64,000 nucleotides of DNA from Mycobacterium sp. 1274761.0 (GCF_001668615.1 NZ_LZMC01000042.1:1-64000); one strand, 5' to 3'. Shown: positions 17,137 to 26,263, counted from the first letter of the stretch. Notes: generated by a model not told the origin, from the sequence alone. Numbers and translations: made by a program.

Positions 17137-18840
17137 TTAGCCTCGCTGCGGCGCTGGAGCGGCGAGTTCGCGCAATGACGACAGGAATAGTTCGTCCATC
17201 CGTGGACTCAATTCGGCCAGCGTCGCCGAGCTGGCATAGCTGGCAGAGCCGAAGACGCGTTCGAGCGACTCAGCTGCCGTGGCGGCGCCGATGGAAAGAC
17301 AAAGGCAGGCAACGCCTTCGGTACGCAACTCCTCCAAGGCCTTGTGAACGTCGGCCTCGGCGTACCTACCTTCATAGCCGTCGTCGTAGGGATACCCGTC
17401 GGAAAGCACGAGCAGCAGCCGGTTAGGTGTGCCGGCCTCTGCTTTGAGGATCTCACCCGCACCGCGAATCGCGGCGCCAAGCCGCGTATAGCTCGACGGC
17501 TGCAGCTGGTTGAGCCTAGCCCGCCCCACGGCGCCGAAACTCTGATCGAACGTCTTGATGACGGGCAAATGCACGGCGTGGCGACCCTGCGATCGAAATG
17601 CGTAGACCGCGACGCGGTCACCAAGCTCTTCCAGTGTCACGGCCAGGGTGGCCGCCGCCCGTCGCTGGTGGTCATGCACGGCGAGGCCGTCGGGGTCGGC
17701 GTCTACGGCAGACCCGGAGGCGTCGATGAGAATGAGCACGCCGAGATTGCGGGCAAGTTTGCGGCGCTCCAGATAGACATGCTCGGGCGCCGAAAAGCCG
17801 GACTGCAGATCGATGAAGAGGTCGATGAGCGCCTCGATGTCGAGGTCGTCGCCATCGGCACGGCTGCGAAGGACCTTCGGTCCGAGTCCGACGCGGGCAA
17901 GGCGACGCCGCAGCACATCGTCGTGCGCGACACCGGCATTCGTGACGTCCGCCGCGACGGTCAGCGGAAAGTCGATCACCCGGCACCAGTCAGGCTTGTA
18001 CCGGTCGTTGAAGACGTCCCACTCCGGATACAGGGCACCGCCTACACCGACCGCAGCGCCGGGCTTACCGTCATCGCTGAAGTGAATCTTGGTAGGTAGC
18101 GGGCGGGCGTTCGGCCCAATCTCCTGCACCCGCCGGATCGACCGAACCGTCATCTCGGCGCCCGCGGCACCTTCCCCGTCGGATCGCTTACCGCCGAACA
18201 TTTTTCGGAAGTAGTCCGATACCGACTGGTTGTTGAATAGCGGGCTCTCGAACAACTTAAGGATCTTGCTCTCGTTCGACTTCCCGCCGTCGTCATCCTC
18301 GTCCTCGTCGTCGTGCTCTGAGTCCGGCATGTCGATGGGATTGAACTGCAGCTGCAGATCTTTGTTGGTCGTTTGTCCACCGGGTCCGGCAGACGACCCC
18401 AACAACCGGGAGGGTTTGATGACACCGAACCACGCCGGCGGATCGGGGATCTCGGCTCGGCTCTTGGCCACCCCGAGCGACTCGGCGGCGCTCGCGGTCC
18501 TGGGCTGCCGGTCTGGCACAAATGCGGCATCGAGTGGGATCTGTCGGGTGAGTTCGGTGAGGACCCGCTGGCCTTCGAGTGCCAGATAACGACGTGCCAA
18601 CGTCGAGCGTGCCCGCAGCGCCTTCACCAGGGACGGGTCAAGGCTGCCCGCGCCGAGAAGTGCGGCCTGAACCAGCATTTCGCGCCGCTGCTCGGAGACG
18701 GAACCTCCAGCCGAGACGAAGATGAACTGGCCGTTGGTGTGTGCAGGCTGGCCAGCCGGCGCCTCGGCGACGTCGACGGACCTACCCGCGACGTAGGTGG
18801 CGAGGAAGCGGAAGCGAGCGGGATCGGATATGTCGGTCAC
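17137..18840 (-). CDS. VWA-domain protein, NorD/CbbO/CoxE-like partner of a MoxR ATPase
   Basis: 567 residues. The C-terminal von Willebrand A domain has an intact MIDAS DASGS at 373-377 (GVLILIDASGSAVD) and LLLVLSDGYPYDDGYEGRYAEADVHKAL, a segment characteristic of NorD-type proteins. The N-terminal half is unassigned; an acidic linker (DDEDEDDD) lies at 177-184. With MoxR/CbbQ ATPases such proteins remodel or metallate client enzymes, as in Rubisco, NO-reductase and CO-dehydrogenase systems. The start at 18840 overlaps the ATPase stop, so the two are coupled. The client here is unknown; AveC-like, EBP-like or Rieske enzymes are candidates. Confidence 0.85.
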   Translation of the reverse strand: MTDISDPARFRFLATYVAGRSVDVAEAPAGQPAHTNGQFIFVSAGGSVSEQRREMLVQAALLGAGSLDPSLVKALRARSTLARRYLALEGQRVLTELTRQIPLDAAFVPDRQPRTASAAESLGVAKSRAEIPDPPAWFGVIKPSRLLGSSAGPGGQTTNKDLQLQFNPIDMPDSEHDDEDEDDDGGKSNESKILKLFESPLFNNQSVSDYFRKMFGGKRSDGEGAAGAEMTVRSIRRVQEIGPNARPLPTKIHFSDDGKPGAAVGVGGALYPEWDVFNDRYKPDWCRVIDFPLTVAADVTNAGVAHDDVLRRRLARVGLGPKVLRSRADGDDLDIEALIDLFIDLQSGFSAPEHVYLERRKLARNLGVLILIDASGSAVDADPDGLAVHDHQRRAAATLAVTLEELGDRVAVYAFRSQGRHAVHLPVIKTFDQSFGAVGRARLNQLQPSSYTRLGAAIRGAGEILKAEAGTPNRLLLVLSDGYPYDDGYEGRYAEADVHKALEELRTEGVACLCLSIGAATAAESLERVFGSASYASSATLAELSPRMDELFLSSLRELAAPAPQRG

Positions 18841-19655
18841 GTTTGGGGCAGAACGGAATTTACGAGTTCATCGAGAGCGCGAATGACATCGGCGTCGTCC
18901 GAGAGTACCTCGACGACGGCGGCGTGCACGGCACTGCGCAAATTCAGTCCTTCGGCTGCGAGGCCACCGGCGAGGATCAGCATGCGGGTGGAGGACACTT
19001 CGCGCAATGGTGAGCCCTCGAGATTTCTGATGGCGTACGCGAGCTTCACCAACGACCGTGCGGTCTCGGTGTCGACCCCTGCTTCGTAGGCAACCACCTC
19101 GGTCTCGATCTCGGGGGAGGGATAGCCGAGTTCGATCGCGATGAACCGCTGTCGCGTCGACTCTTTCAGGTTCTTCAGCACGCTCTGGTAACCCGGGTTG
19201 TAGGAAATCACCAATTGAAAGCCCGGTGCCGCAGTCAAAGTCGTGCCGAGCCGGTCGACGGGAAGCTCACGGCGATGATCGGCGAGCGGGTGGATGACCA
19301 CGGTGGTGTCCTGTCGCGCCTCCACCACTTCGTCGAGATAGAAGATGGCGCCTTCGCGCACGGCGCGGGTCAACGGACCGTCCACCCAAACCGTCTCGCC
19401 GCCTTTCAGCAGGAATCGACCGACCAGATCGGCCGACGTCATGTCCTCGTGGCCGGCGACGGTGATCAACTCTCGTCCGAGCTCGTGGGCCATGGCTTCC
19501 ACGAAGCGCGTCTTCCCGCATCCCGTCGGGCCTTTCAACAACACCGGCAGACCACGGCGGGCCGCCGCGCGGAAGACCTGCACCTCGTCGCCCACCGCAC
19601 GATAAAACGGCGCTTCCGGGACAGGGGTCACGACCGCAGAAGTATTGTTGCGCAA
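18837..19655 (-). CDS. MoxR/CbbQ/NorQ-type AAA+ ATPase
   Basis: 272 residues. Walker A GPTGCGKT is at 42-49, Walker B IFYLDEV at 104-110, sensor-1 SYNPGYQS near 165 and the arginine-finger region KESTRQRFIAIEL follow; VAGHEDMTSADLVGRFLLKGGETVW is typical of CbbQ/NorQ. TTG 19655 is the start, with GAGGAAA upstream inside the end of the AveC-like gene; only one base separates it from that gene's TAA. Expected to act as a hexameric remodeller with the VWA protein. Confidence 0.92.
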   Translation of the reverse strand: MRNNTSAVVTPVPEAPFYRAVGDEVQVFRAAARRGLPVLLKGPTGCGKTRFVEAMAHELGRELITVAGHEDMTSADLVGRFLLKGGETVWVDGPLTRAVREGAIFYLDEVVEARQDTTVVIHPLADHRRELPVDRLGTTLTAAPGFQLVISYNPGYQSVLKNLKESTRQRFIAIELGYPSPEIETEVVAYEAGVDTETARSLVKLAYAIRNLEGSPLREVSSTRMLILAGGLAAEGLNLRSAVHAAVVEVLSDDADVIRALDELVNSVLPQT

Positions 19656-19656
19656 C

Positions 19657-20817
19657 TTATTTTCCTCGCTCTAACGGGACATTCTTCGGAAGATCGACGC
19701 CATCGGGTAGGACGAGCTGGCCGTCATGGTTGATGTAGCCGGAATTCGTCAGGGGCATCGGCAGTGCCGGGTCCGGGCATGGCCGATCGGTGTCTTCGCC
19801 GCAGATGCCCATCAGGAAGTACGACCGCTTGAGGACATCCTCCGGCCAGGGATCTTGGTGCATCGCGAAGAACTGTGCCGGAATGTTGTAGAAGACAAAG
19901 AAGAACGCGCTGCACGCAGCGAAGATCGCCAGGAAGCGGGTGAGTTGCTGCTTCACGAAACCGCCGCGCACCCGGTCGAGTCCGCGTTCGACGAACGTCC
20001 GGCCGCGGTCGTCGGTGAAGTAGCGCAGGCAGCACAGACCGGCCTGGACACCGCCCCACATGAGGCCTTCGTAGAGCGGCCACTGGTAGTACGTGCCGGC
20101 ATTGACCGACAGCGCCTGAATTGCGCCCGGATAGGTGAACAACCCCATCGGCATGAGGAACAGGCCTTCGATGACGAAATCGAAGAGGAAGGTCCAAGCG
20201 ATCACCACGCCGATCAGGCCGACGGTGTTGATGTTGGGCCAGCGCTTCTTGGCCAGACGCATGACCCAGCATCCGAGCATGGTGCACAGCAGGACGAAGA
20301 AATAGCCCGGGGCGTTCATCAGGACCGGTTCGGCCATCATGGCGCCCGGTTCCCCGAACGACACCCATCCTGGAATGTCCTGGACCCATGAGCCCATGTT
20401 CCACATCCAGGTGTTGTAGGTGCTCCAGGTATTGAAGAAGTTCAGCAGCGGATCCTGAAACCACAGCAGTCCGCACGACACGAACAGCATGCCGTCGAGG
20501 GTGATGCGGCGCTCCCGACGCCACGGCCGAATGAGGAACCACCACACGGCAATTGGCATGCCGATGACGATCACCGTGGTCCAGGTGAACAGGATCGCCT
20601 TCATGAACGTCGGCGGATCACTCGGTCCTGCGGGAACCCGCTCGAAGTTGGGCCCGGAGATCCAGCGGATCCAGACATACAGCTGGAAGGCGAGGATCAC
20701 GGCGCCGAACGCCGCCCAGATTTTCACCGCGGGGATCTTCGATTGCGGCTCCGCGCCCAGCGACGCGTCGGGCAGAGGCTCGGTGACAACGCGTTTCTTC
20801 TGGGATAGGTCACTCAT
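19657..20817 (-). CDS. AveC-family (spirocyclase-like) membrane protein, copy 1
   Basis: 386 residues with about seven hydrophobic segments, the first at about 31-50 (IWAAFGAVILAFQLYVWI). Motifs shared with mycobacterial AveC-family proteins include RRERRITLDGMLF, FQDPLLNFFNTW, FDFVIEGLFLMPMGLFTYPGA and YYQWPLYEG. AveC of Streptomyces avermitilis is a dehydratase/spiroketal cyclase; the mycobacterial function is unknown to me. It is strongly similar end to end to copy 2 (21536-22705). ATG 20817 has GAGGAG upstream. It is first in an operon with the MoxR and VWA genes and divergent from TetR 20929. Confidence 0.8.
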   Translation of the reverse strand: MSDLSQKKRVVTEPLPDASLGAEPQSKIPAVKIWAAFGAVILAFQLYVWIRWISGPNFERVPAGPSDPPTFMKAILFTWTTVIVIGMPIAVWWFLIRPWRRERRITLDGMLFVSCGLLWFQDPLLNFFNTWSTYNTWMWNMGSWVQDIPGWVSFGEPGAMMAEPVLMNAPGYFFVLLCTMLGCWVMRLAKKRWPNINTVGLIGVVIAWTFLFDFVIEGLFLMPMGLFTYPGAIQALSVNAGTYYQWPLYEGLMWGGVQAGLCCLRYFTDDRGRTFVERGLDRVRGGFVKQQLTRFLAIFAACSAFFFVFYNIPAQFFAMHQDPWPEDVLKRSYFLMGICGEDTDRPCPDPALPMPLTNSGYINHDGQLVLPDGVDLPKNVPLERGK

Positions 20818-20871
20818 GTGACGCCGTCTCCTCTGCGGTGTGGTCGATACGTAGTGGCCAATGATCCAAAA

Positions 20872-20889
20872 ATCTACCAGTCGGTATCT
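20872..20889. promoter_or_regulatory. probable TetR operator between AveC-like copy 1 and TetR copy 1
   Basis: TACC-AGTC-GGTA (20875-20886) is a perfect small dyad within ATCTACC-AGTC-GGTATCTG. The corresponding divergent region of the duplicated unit (22744-22761) has AGATACC-AATG-AGTATCT and the same following GAATG, so the site is conserved between the two copies. Confidence 0.6.
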
Positions 20890-20928
20890 GAATGACCAAG
20901 GGGTCAAAATTTGTGGCAAGATTGCCGC

Positions 20929-21531
20929 ATGATCGAACCGTGGACCCGCGAGCGGCGCCTCGAGCGCACCCGTTCGTTGCTCCTCGATGCCGCCGAGCAA
21001 GTGTTTGCCGAAAAAGGATTTGTACCCGCGACGCTCGATGACATCGCCGGGGCTGCGGGATATTCGAAGGGCGCCATCTACAAGTACTTCGCCACGAAGG
21101 AAGACCTGTTCCTCGCGGCGAGCGACCGGTACTGGCGTCGCTATTTCGACAACTTCGCTGAGGTGATGTCGGCGTCCGACCACTTCGGCCCGCACGAACT
21201 CGAGGAAGTCGCCGCGCGGTGGCGACGGCTCAGCCAGGACCGCGGCGCCGAGCACGCGGCACTGGGCATCGAGTTCAACCTGTATCTCCTTCGTAATCCC
21301 GAAGCACGAGAACGCGTGGCGGCCAAACGGTCAGAGGTAGTCGATCAGCTCGCAGAGTTCATCGTCGAGGGAATCGAGCGGCTCGGGGCGACGATGCTGA
21401 TCCCTGCGGCGACCTTCGCCCAGATCCTCATCGCCACCACCGATGCCGTCGAATTGGGCAGCCAGCTGGACGACGTCGACCTCTACCGGCCGATCCTCGA
21501 GATGTACGTATCGGCCATCAAGATGCCCTGA
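20929..21531 (+). CDS. TetR-family regulator, copy 1
   Basis: 200 residues with N-terminal HTH (RSLLLDAAEQVFAEKGF, then IAGAAGYSKGAIYKYFATKEDLF). It is highly similar to TetR copy 2 (22805) over its length. I chose ATG 20929 because copy 2 starts at the equivalent residue (MVERWTRERRLE); a TTG at 20911 is in frame. It is divergent from AveC-like copy 1 across the dyad 20872-20889, the classical layout for a local repressor. It ends 4 bp before the convergent AveC-like copy 2. Confidence 0.9.
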   Translation: MIEPWTRERRLERTRSLLLDAAEQVFAEKGFVPATLDDIAGAAGYSKGAIYKYFATKEDLFLAASDRYWRRYFDNFAEVMSASDHFGPHELEEVAARWRRLSQDRGAEHAALGIEFNLYLLRNPEARERVAAKRSEVVDQLAEFIVEGIERLGATMLIPAATFAQILIATTDAVELGSQLDDVDLYRPILEMYVSAIKMP

Positions 21532-21535
21532 GCCC

Positions 21536-22705
21536 TCACTTGCCCCGGTCGAACGGCACCGTCTCGGGCACCTGCTTGCCTTCCGGGAGGACGAGTTCGC
21601 CGTCCTTATTGATGTAGCCGGACCACCTGCTCGGTAGTGGCAGGCTGGGGTCGGGGCAGGGGAATTCAGACCCGTCACCGCACACCCCGCCGTTGAAGTA
21701 CGACCGCTTCAGGTGGTCTTCTGGCCACGGGTCGGAGTGCATGGCGAACCACTGGACGGGAACGTTGTAGAGGAAGAAGAAGCACGCGCTCACCGCGGCG
21801 AAGATCGCCAGGAACCGGACGAACTGTTGCCTGACGAAACCGCCCCGGATACGGTCCAATCCGCGCTCAACGATCGTGCGGCCACGGTCGTCGGTGAAGA
21901 AGCGCAGGCAGCACAGGGCCGTCTGGACGCCGCCCCACAGGAGCCCTTCGTAAACAGGCCATTGGTAATACGTGCCGGCATTGAACGACACCGCCCGGAT
22001 GGCGCCGGGATAGGTGTAGAGCCCCGTCGGCAACAGGACAAGGGCCTCCATCACGAAGTCGAACACGAAGGCGATGGCGTAGGTCACCAGGATCAGACGC
22101 ACGTTGCTGATGTTGGGCCACCGCGACTTGATCTTGCGCATCACGAAGCAGCCGACGATCGTGATCAGCAGAACCCCGTAGGCATATCCCACCGAGTTCG
22201 TCAGCAAGGGCTCGGGCACCATCCGGCCGGGTTCGTCAGGTGAGAACCACCCCGGTAGGTGCGGTGTCCATGCGCCCCGGTTGAACAGCCAGGTGTTGTA
22301 GGTGCACCACGTGTTGAAGTAATTCAGCAGCGGGTCCTGGAAGAACATCAGGCCCATCGACAGGAAAAGCATGCCGTCCAAAGTGATTCGCCGTTCGCGG
22401 CGCCACGGCCGAATGAAGAAGTAGTAGAGCGCGAACGGCAGGCCCACCCAGAGAACAACCGCATTCGCGATGAGCGGGATCTTCATGTACAGCGGCACCG
22501 GGGTCGGACCGGCGTACACCTGCTGGAAGTACGGGCCGGTGATCCACTTGCCCCACACCCACAACTGGAGAAGCAGGACCGCGGCGCCGAACGTCGCCCA
22601 GATCTTGACAGCGCTCGAGGGACGCTGTCCCTCCGCACCGAGTGCGGTCACCGCGCCGGCCGGTTCGGTGACTGCAGGTTGTCGCTTGCTCGATAGGTCG
22701 CTCAC
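21536..22705 (-). CDS. AveC-family (spirocyclase-like) membrane protein, copy 2
   Basis: 389 residues with the same hydrophobic profile and motifs as copy 1: RRERRITLDGMLFLSMG, FQDPLLNYFNTW, VFDFVMEALVLLPTGLYTYPGA, YYQWPVYEGLLWGGVQ and FTDDRGRTIVERGLDRIRGGF. GTG 22705 (MSDLSSK) matches copy 1 (MSDLSQK) and has AGGAGG upstream; the longer frame to 22843 crosses the operator and is rejected. Unlike copy 1 it is not followed by MoxR/VWA genes. Confidence 0.8.
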   Translation of the reverse strand: MSDLSSKRQPAVTEPAGAVTALGAEGQRPSSAVKIWATFGAAVLLLQLWVWGKWITGPYFQQVYAGPTPVPLYMKIPLIANAVVLWVGLPFALYYFFIRPWRRERRITLDGMLFLSMGLMFFQDPLLNYFNTWCTYNTWLFNRGAWTPHLPGWFSPDEPGRMVPEPLLTNSVGYAYGVLLITIVGCFVMRKIKSRWPNISNVRLILVTYAIAFVFDFVMEALVLLPTGLYTYPGAIRAVSFNAGTYYQWPVYEGLLWGGVQTALCCLRFFTDDRGRTIVERGLDRIRGGFVRQQFVRFLAIFAAVSACFFFLYNVPVQWFAMHSDPWPEDHLKRSYFNGGVCGDGSEFPCPDPSLPLPSRWSGYINKDGELVLPEGKQVPETVPFDRGK

Positions 22706-22743
22706 GTCGCCTCCTGGAGACTGCCCGGCCACTGCCAGCATCA

Positions 22744-22761
22744 AGATACCAATGAGTATCT
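22744..22761. promoter_or_regulatory. probable TetR operator between AveC-like copy 2 and TetR copy 2
   Basis: AGATAC (22744-22749) and GTATCT (22756-22761) are a perfect 6-bp dyad with a 6-bp spacer, in the 99-bp divergent gap. It is homologous in position and sequence to 20872-20889. Confidence 0.65.
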
Positions 22762-22804
22762 GAATGTCCAACAGGGTTCTGGGATTCTGTGGCAGACTTT
22801 TTTC

Positions 22805-23404
22805 ATGGTGGAGCGGTGGACGCGGGAACGGCGCCTCGAACACACGCGCTCACTGCTGCTGGATGCCGCTGAGGAAGTCTTCGCTGAAAAGGGTTTCATC
22901 TCAGCGACTCTCGACGACATCGCGCGCGCGGCCGGTTACACAAAGGGCGCCATCTACAAACACTTCGCCACCAAGGAGGACCTCTTCCTGGCGGTAAGCG
23001 ACCGGTATTGGCGGCGCTATTTCGACAATTTCGCCGAGGTGATCTCCGCCGATCATGTCGGATCGCGCGAACTCGACGAGATCGCTGCGCGGTGGCGCCA
23101 GATCAGCCACGAGCGCGGCGCGGAGCACGCAGCGCTGGGCCATGAATTCACCCTGTACCTGCTGCGCAATCCCGAAGTGCGTGAGCGGGTGGCGCAGAAG
23201 CGTTTAGAGGTCGTCAAGGACCTCGCGAAGTTCATCGTCGCCGGCATCGACAGGCTCGGCGGGACATTGCTGATCCCGCCGTTGACCTTCGCGCAGGTGC
23301 TCGTGGCCACCAGCGATTCCGTCGTGCTGAACAGCGAACTCGACGAGGTCGACCTGTACCGGCCCGTCATCGAGATGTACATCTCTGCGATCAAGCTGCC
23401 CTGA
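22805..23404 (+). CDS. TetR-family regulator, copy 2
   Basis: 199 residues starting MVERWTRERRLEHTRSLL. HTH residues (IARAAGYTKGAIYKHFATKEDLF) and the sequence RYWRRYFDNFAEV are nearly identical to copy 1, so the recognition helix is conserved and cross-talk between the two operators is likely. It is divergent from AveC-like copy 2 and followed 18 bp later by the convergent aldehyde dehydrogenase. Confidence 0.9.
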   Translation: MVERWTRERRLEHTRSLLLDAAEEVFAEKGFISATLDDIARAAGYTKGAIYKHFATKEDLFLAVSDRYWRRYFDNFAEVISADHVGSRELDEIAARWRQISHERGAEHAALGHEFTLYLLRNPEVRERVAQKRLEVVKDLAKFIVAGIDRLGGTLLIPPLTFAQVLVATSDSVVLNSELDEVDLYRPVIEMYISAIKLP

Positions 23405-23422
23405 CTACTGCGCTACGGGAGC

Positions 23423-24874
23423 TCAATTGTTGCCTCCGGCAACCGAAATGGATTTCGTCTCGGTGTAGCTTTCGATGCCCTCACGGCCGAGCTCGCGTCC
23501 GTAGCCGCTGCCCTTGACCCCGCCGAACGGCGCGAACGGGTCCATGGGGTAGCCCTGGTTGACGCCGAACGTGCCGGTGCGGATGTGTTCGGCGACGGTG
23601 AGCCCGCGCTCGCCGTCGGCGGTGAACACCGAACCGGCCAACCCGTAGTCGGAGTCGTTGGCAACGCTCACCGCTTCGTCCTCGTCGGCGTAGGCGATGA
23701 CGGTCAGCACCGGGCCGAAAATCTCTTCACGGGCGATGCGCATGCCGTTGTCGGCCTGATCGAAAAGGGTGGGACGCACGTACCACCCCTTGTCGATGCC
23801 GTCGGGCATCTCGGTGCCGCCCACGACCAGACGGGCGCCGCCGGCCTGGCCCGCATCGATGTAGCCCCGCACGCGCTCCTGCTGGCGCTGGGCGACCAGC
23901 GGACCGACCTGCGTGGCGGCATCGGTCGGATCCCCGACCACCAACGACGACATCTCAGCGGCTAATGCGTCGGTGAATTCGCCGGCTCGCTTGGCGGGCA
24001 CCAGAATTCGGGTCAGCGCGTTGCAGATCTGGCCGCTGTTGCTCAAGCTCGCCGACCGCACACCGGCCGCGACGGCGCCCGGATCGGCGTCGTCGAGCAC
24101 GATCGCGGCGGACTTGCCGCCGAGCTCGAGGCTGACGCGTTTCAGGTCGGCCGCGCACGCCGCCGCGACGGCCTTGCCCACGGTTGTCGAGCCGGTGAAG
24201 GACACCTTGTCGACGCCAGGGTGCTTCACCAGGTACTCACCGACGGCACCGTCGCCGGGCAGCACGCTGACCACGCCCGGCGGCAGATCCGACTCGGCGA
24301 GGATTTCGGCGAGCAGCAACGCGTTCAGCGGCGACTCAGGCGCGGGCTTGAGGACCACGGTGCAGCCGGCCAGCAGCGCCGGAATCAGCTTGGTGACGGT
24401 GAGGAACTGCGGCATGTTCCACGGCACGATCGCGGCCACCACCCCGACGGGCTCTCGACGAATGTGGACGTCGGACCCGTATCTGCCCGGCCGTGCTTCG
24501 GTCCACGGGAACGTGTCGGCCAGGTCGCAGAACGCCGTCATCATCGACCATGGCAGTGCGACCTGTGCGCGCTGGGCGAAGCTGATCGGCGCGCCGATCT
24601 CGGACGTGATCACCTCGGCCATGTCCGACCGCCGCTGGCCGTACGCCTCGGCGACGTTGCGCACGGCGGCGATCCGCTCGGCCGGACGCAGGCGCGGCCA
24701 CGGCCCCTTGTCGAAGGCGTTGCGCGCCGCAGCCACCGCCGCGTCGACGTCTTCGGGGCCCGCGGCGGCCACGCGCGCCACCGGCTCCTCGGTATGGGGG
24801 GAGACGATGTTGATTCGGTTATCGGTGCTGGCTGTGGTCCACGTGCCGCCGATGAACAGTTCCTCCGAGCGCAC
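23423..24874 (-). CDS. NAD(P)-dependent aldehyde dehydrogenase
   Basis: 483 residues, normal ALDH length, oxidising an aldehyde to the acid. Visible are PWNMPQFLTVTKLIPALLAG, GSTTVGKAV, the general-base Glu in SLELGGKSAAIVLDD, the catalytic Cys in SNSGQICNALTR, and EIFGPVL. I chose GTG 24874 (VRSEELFIGG) because AGGAGGG lies upstream and because the operator plus TATTGCTCGG leader seen before the EBP-like gene then falls in the leader. The in-frame ATG 24925 would place the operator inside the coding region. Divergent from the Rieske gene at 24997. Confidence 0.92.
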   Translation of the reverse strand: MRSEELFIGGTWTTASTDNRINIVSPHTEEPVARVAAAGPEDVDAAVAAARNAFDKGPWPRLRPAERIAAVRNVAEAYGQRRSDMAEVITSEIGAPISFAQRAQVALPWSMMTAFCDLADTFPWTEARPGRYGSDVHIRREPVGVVAAIVPWNMPQFLTVTKLIPALLAGCTVVLKPAPESPLNALLLAEILAESDLPPGVVSVLPGDGAVGEYLVKHPGVDKVSFTGSTTVGKAVAAACAADLKRVSLELGGKSAAIVLDDADPGAVAAGVRSASLSNSGQICNALTRILVPAKRAGEFTDALAAEMSSLVVGDPTDAATQVGPLVAQRQQERVRGYIDAGQAGGARLVVGGTEMPDGIDKGWYVRPTLFDQADNGMRIAREEIFGPVLTVIAYADEDEAVSVANDSDYGLAGSVFTADGERGLTVAEHIRTGTFGVNQGYPMDPFAPFGGVKGSGYGRELGREGIESYTETKSISVAGGNN

Positions 24875-24896
24875 CCGTTCGACTCCCTCCTGCCGA

Positions 24897-24920
24897 GCAA
24901 TATCAACTACTTGCGATTGT
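24897..24920 (-). promoter_or_regulatory. shared operator/-10 element, site C
   Basis: Related to site B by sequence: GCAATAT then CAACTACTTG then CGATTGT. On the minus strand it reads AAGTAGTT-GA-TATTGC, followed by TCGG and an AGGAGG ribosome site for the aldehyde dehydrogenase. It lies in the divergent region and may also control the Rieske operon at 24997. Confidence 0.7.
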
Positions 24921-24996
24921 GACATGGAGCATATACCGTCGGCGCTGCACCTCCCGGCGCGGTCGGGCCGGGACGCAGGGTCGACAGGAGTAAGCA

Positions 24997-26262
24997 ATGG
25001 CTCGCTTTCCCAAACCGCCAGAGGGAAGTTGGACGGAGCACTATCCGGAGCTGGGCACCGGTCCCGTCTCCTATGAGGATTCGATCAGCCCCGAGTTCTT
25101 TGAGAAGGAACGCAAGGCCATATTCAGGCGGGCGTGGCTCAATGTTGGTCGCGTTGAGCAGGTTCCGCGTAAGGGCAGCTACTTCACCAAAGAGCTGAAG
25201 GTCGTGAACACGTCGATCATCGTCGTGCGCACCACGTCCGGTGAGGTGAAGGCCTACCACAACATCTGCCGTCATCGCGGCAACAAGCTGGTGTGGAATG
25301 ACCTGCCGCTGGAGGAGACCAGCGGGGTGTGTCGGCAGTTCACCTGCAAGTACCACGCCTGGCGCTACGACCTGGACGGCAACCTGACATTCGTGCAGCA
25401 GGAGTCGGAGTTCTTCGACATCGACAAGAGCCGCTACGGTCTGGTTCCGGTGCACTGCGAGGTGTGGGAAGGGTTCATCTTCGTCAACTTCGCCAAAGAG
25501 CCCGAACAGTCCCTGCGCGACTTCCTCGGACCGATGATCACGAGTCTCGAAGGCTATCCGTTCGACAAGATGACGTCGCGGTTCTACTACCGGTCGGAAG
25601 TAAAGGCCAACTGGAAGCTCTACATGGACGCGTTCCAGGAGTTCTACCACGCACCCGTGCTGCACGCGAACCAGTCGCCCACCGCGTACTCGAAGGCGGC
25701 GGCAGAGGCCGGATTCGAAGCGCCGCATTACCGCATCGAAGGACCGCACCGTCTGGTGAGCACGTCCGGTGTGCGGGCCTGGGAGATGGCCGACGAGATG
25801 CGCAAGCCGATCGAGGATATCTGCCGCAGCGGCCTGTTCGGGCCATGGGACAAACAGGATCTGGGAGAGATGCCTCCGGGACTGAACCCGGCGAAATGCG
25901 ATCCCTGGGGCCTGGATTCGTTCCAGCTGTTCCCCAACTTCGTCGTTTTGTTCTGGGGCCAAGGTTGGTACCTGACCTACCACTACTGGCCGACGTCGTA
26001 CAACACCCACATCTTCGAGGGCACCGTGTACTTCCCACAGCCCCGCACGCCGCGTGAGCGCATCGCTCAGGAGTTGGCCGCCGTCTCGTTCAAGGAGTAC
26101 GGCCTTCAGGACGCGAACACCCTCGAAGCCACCCAGTCGATGATCGAATCGCGGGTCCTCGACGACTTCCTGCTGTGCGATCAGGAGGTGCTGATTCGCC
26201 ATCTGCACAAGGAAACCGCGGCCTGGGTCGAGGACTACGAGCGCAAGACGGCAGGGGTGTGA
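24997..26262 (+). CDS. Rieske non-heme iron oxygenase, alpha subunit (copy 1)
   Basis: 421-residue ring-hydroxylating oxygenase. Rieske ligands are Cys91-x-His93 (CRH) and Cys117-x2-His120 (CKYH); the mononuclear iron site has His218 and His223 in EFYHAPVLH with bridging-type Glu215. It needs a reductase, for which the gene at 28441 is the obvious partner. ATG 24997 follows ACAGGAG. It is closely related to the Rieske gene at 30249 with identical ligand positions. It leads an operon with the small protein (1 bp later), the amidohydrolase homologue and MarR. Substrate unknown; a bulky alicyclic or aromatic ring is expected. Confidence 0.94.
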   Translation: MARFPKPPEGSWTEHYPELGTGPVSYEDSISPEFFEKERKAIFRRAWLNVGRVEQVPRKGSYFTKELKVVNTSIIVVRTTSGEVKAYHNICRHRGNKLVWNDLPLEETSGVCRQFTCKYHAWRYDLDGNLTFVQQESEFFDIDKSRYGLVPVHCEVWEGFIFVNFAKEPEQSLRDFLGPMITSLEGYPFDKMTSRFYYRSEVKANWKLYMDAFQEFYHAPVLHANQSPTAYSKAAAEAGFEAPHYRIEGPHRLVSTSGVRAWEMADEMRKPIEDICRSGLFGPWDKQDLGEMPPGLNPAKCDPWGLDSFQLFPNFVVLFWGQGWYLTYHYWPTSYNTHIFEGTVYFPQPRTPRERIAQELAAVSFKEYGLQDANTLEATQSMIESRVLDDFLLCDQEVLIRHLHKETAAWVEDYERKTAGV

Positions 26263-26263
26263 G

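Noticed and set aside
19651..19658. GTTGCGCAAC palindrome over the MoxR start
   Set aside because: It lies at the start codon between coupled genes and does not match the other operators; likely chance.
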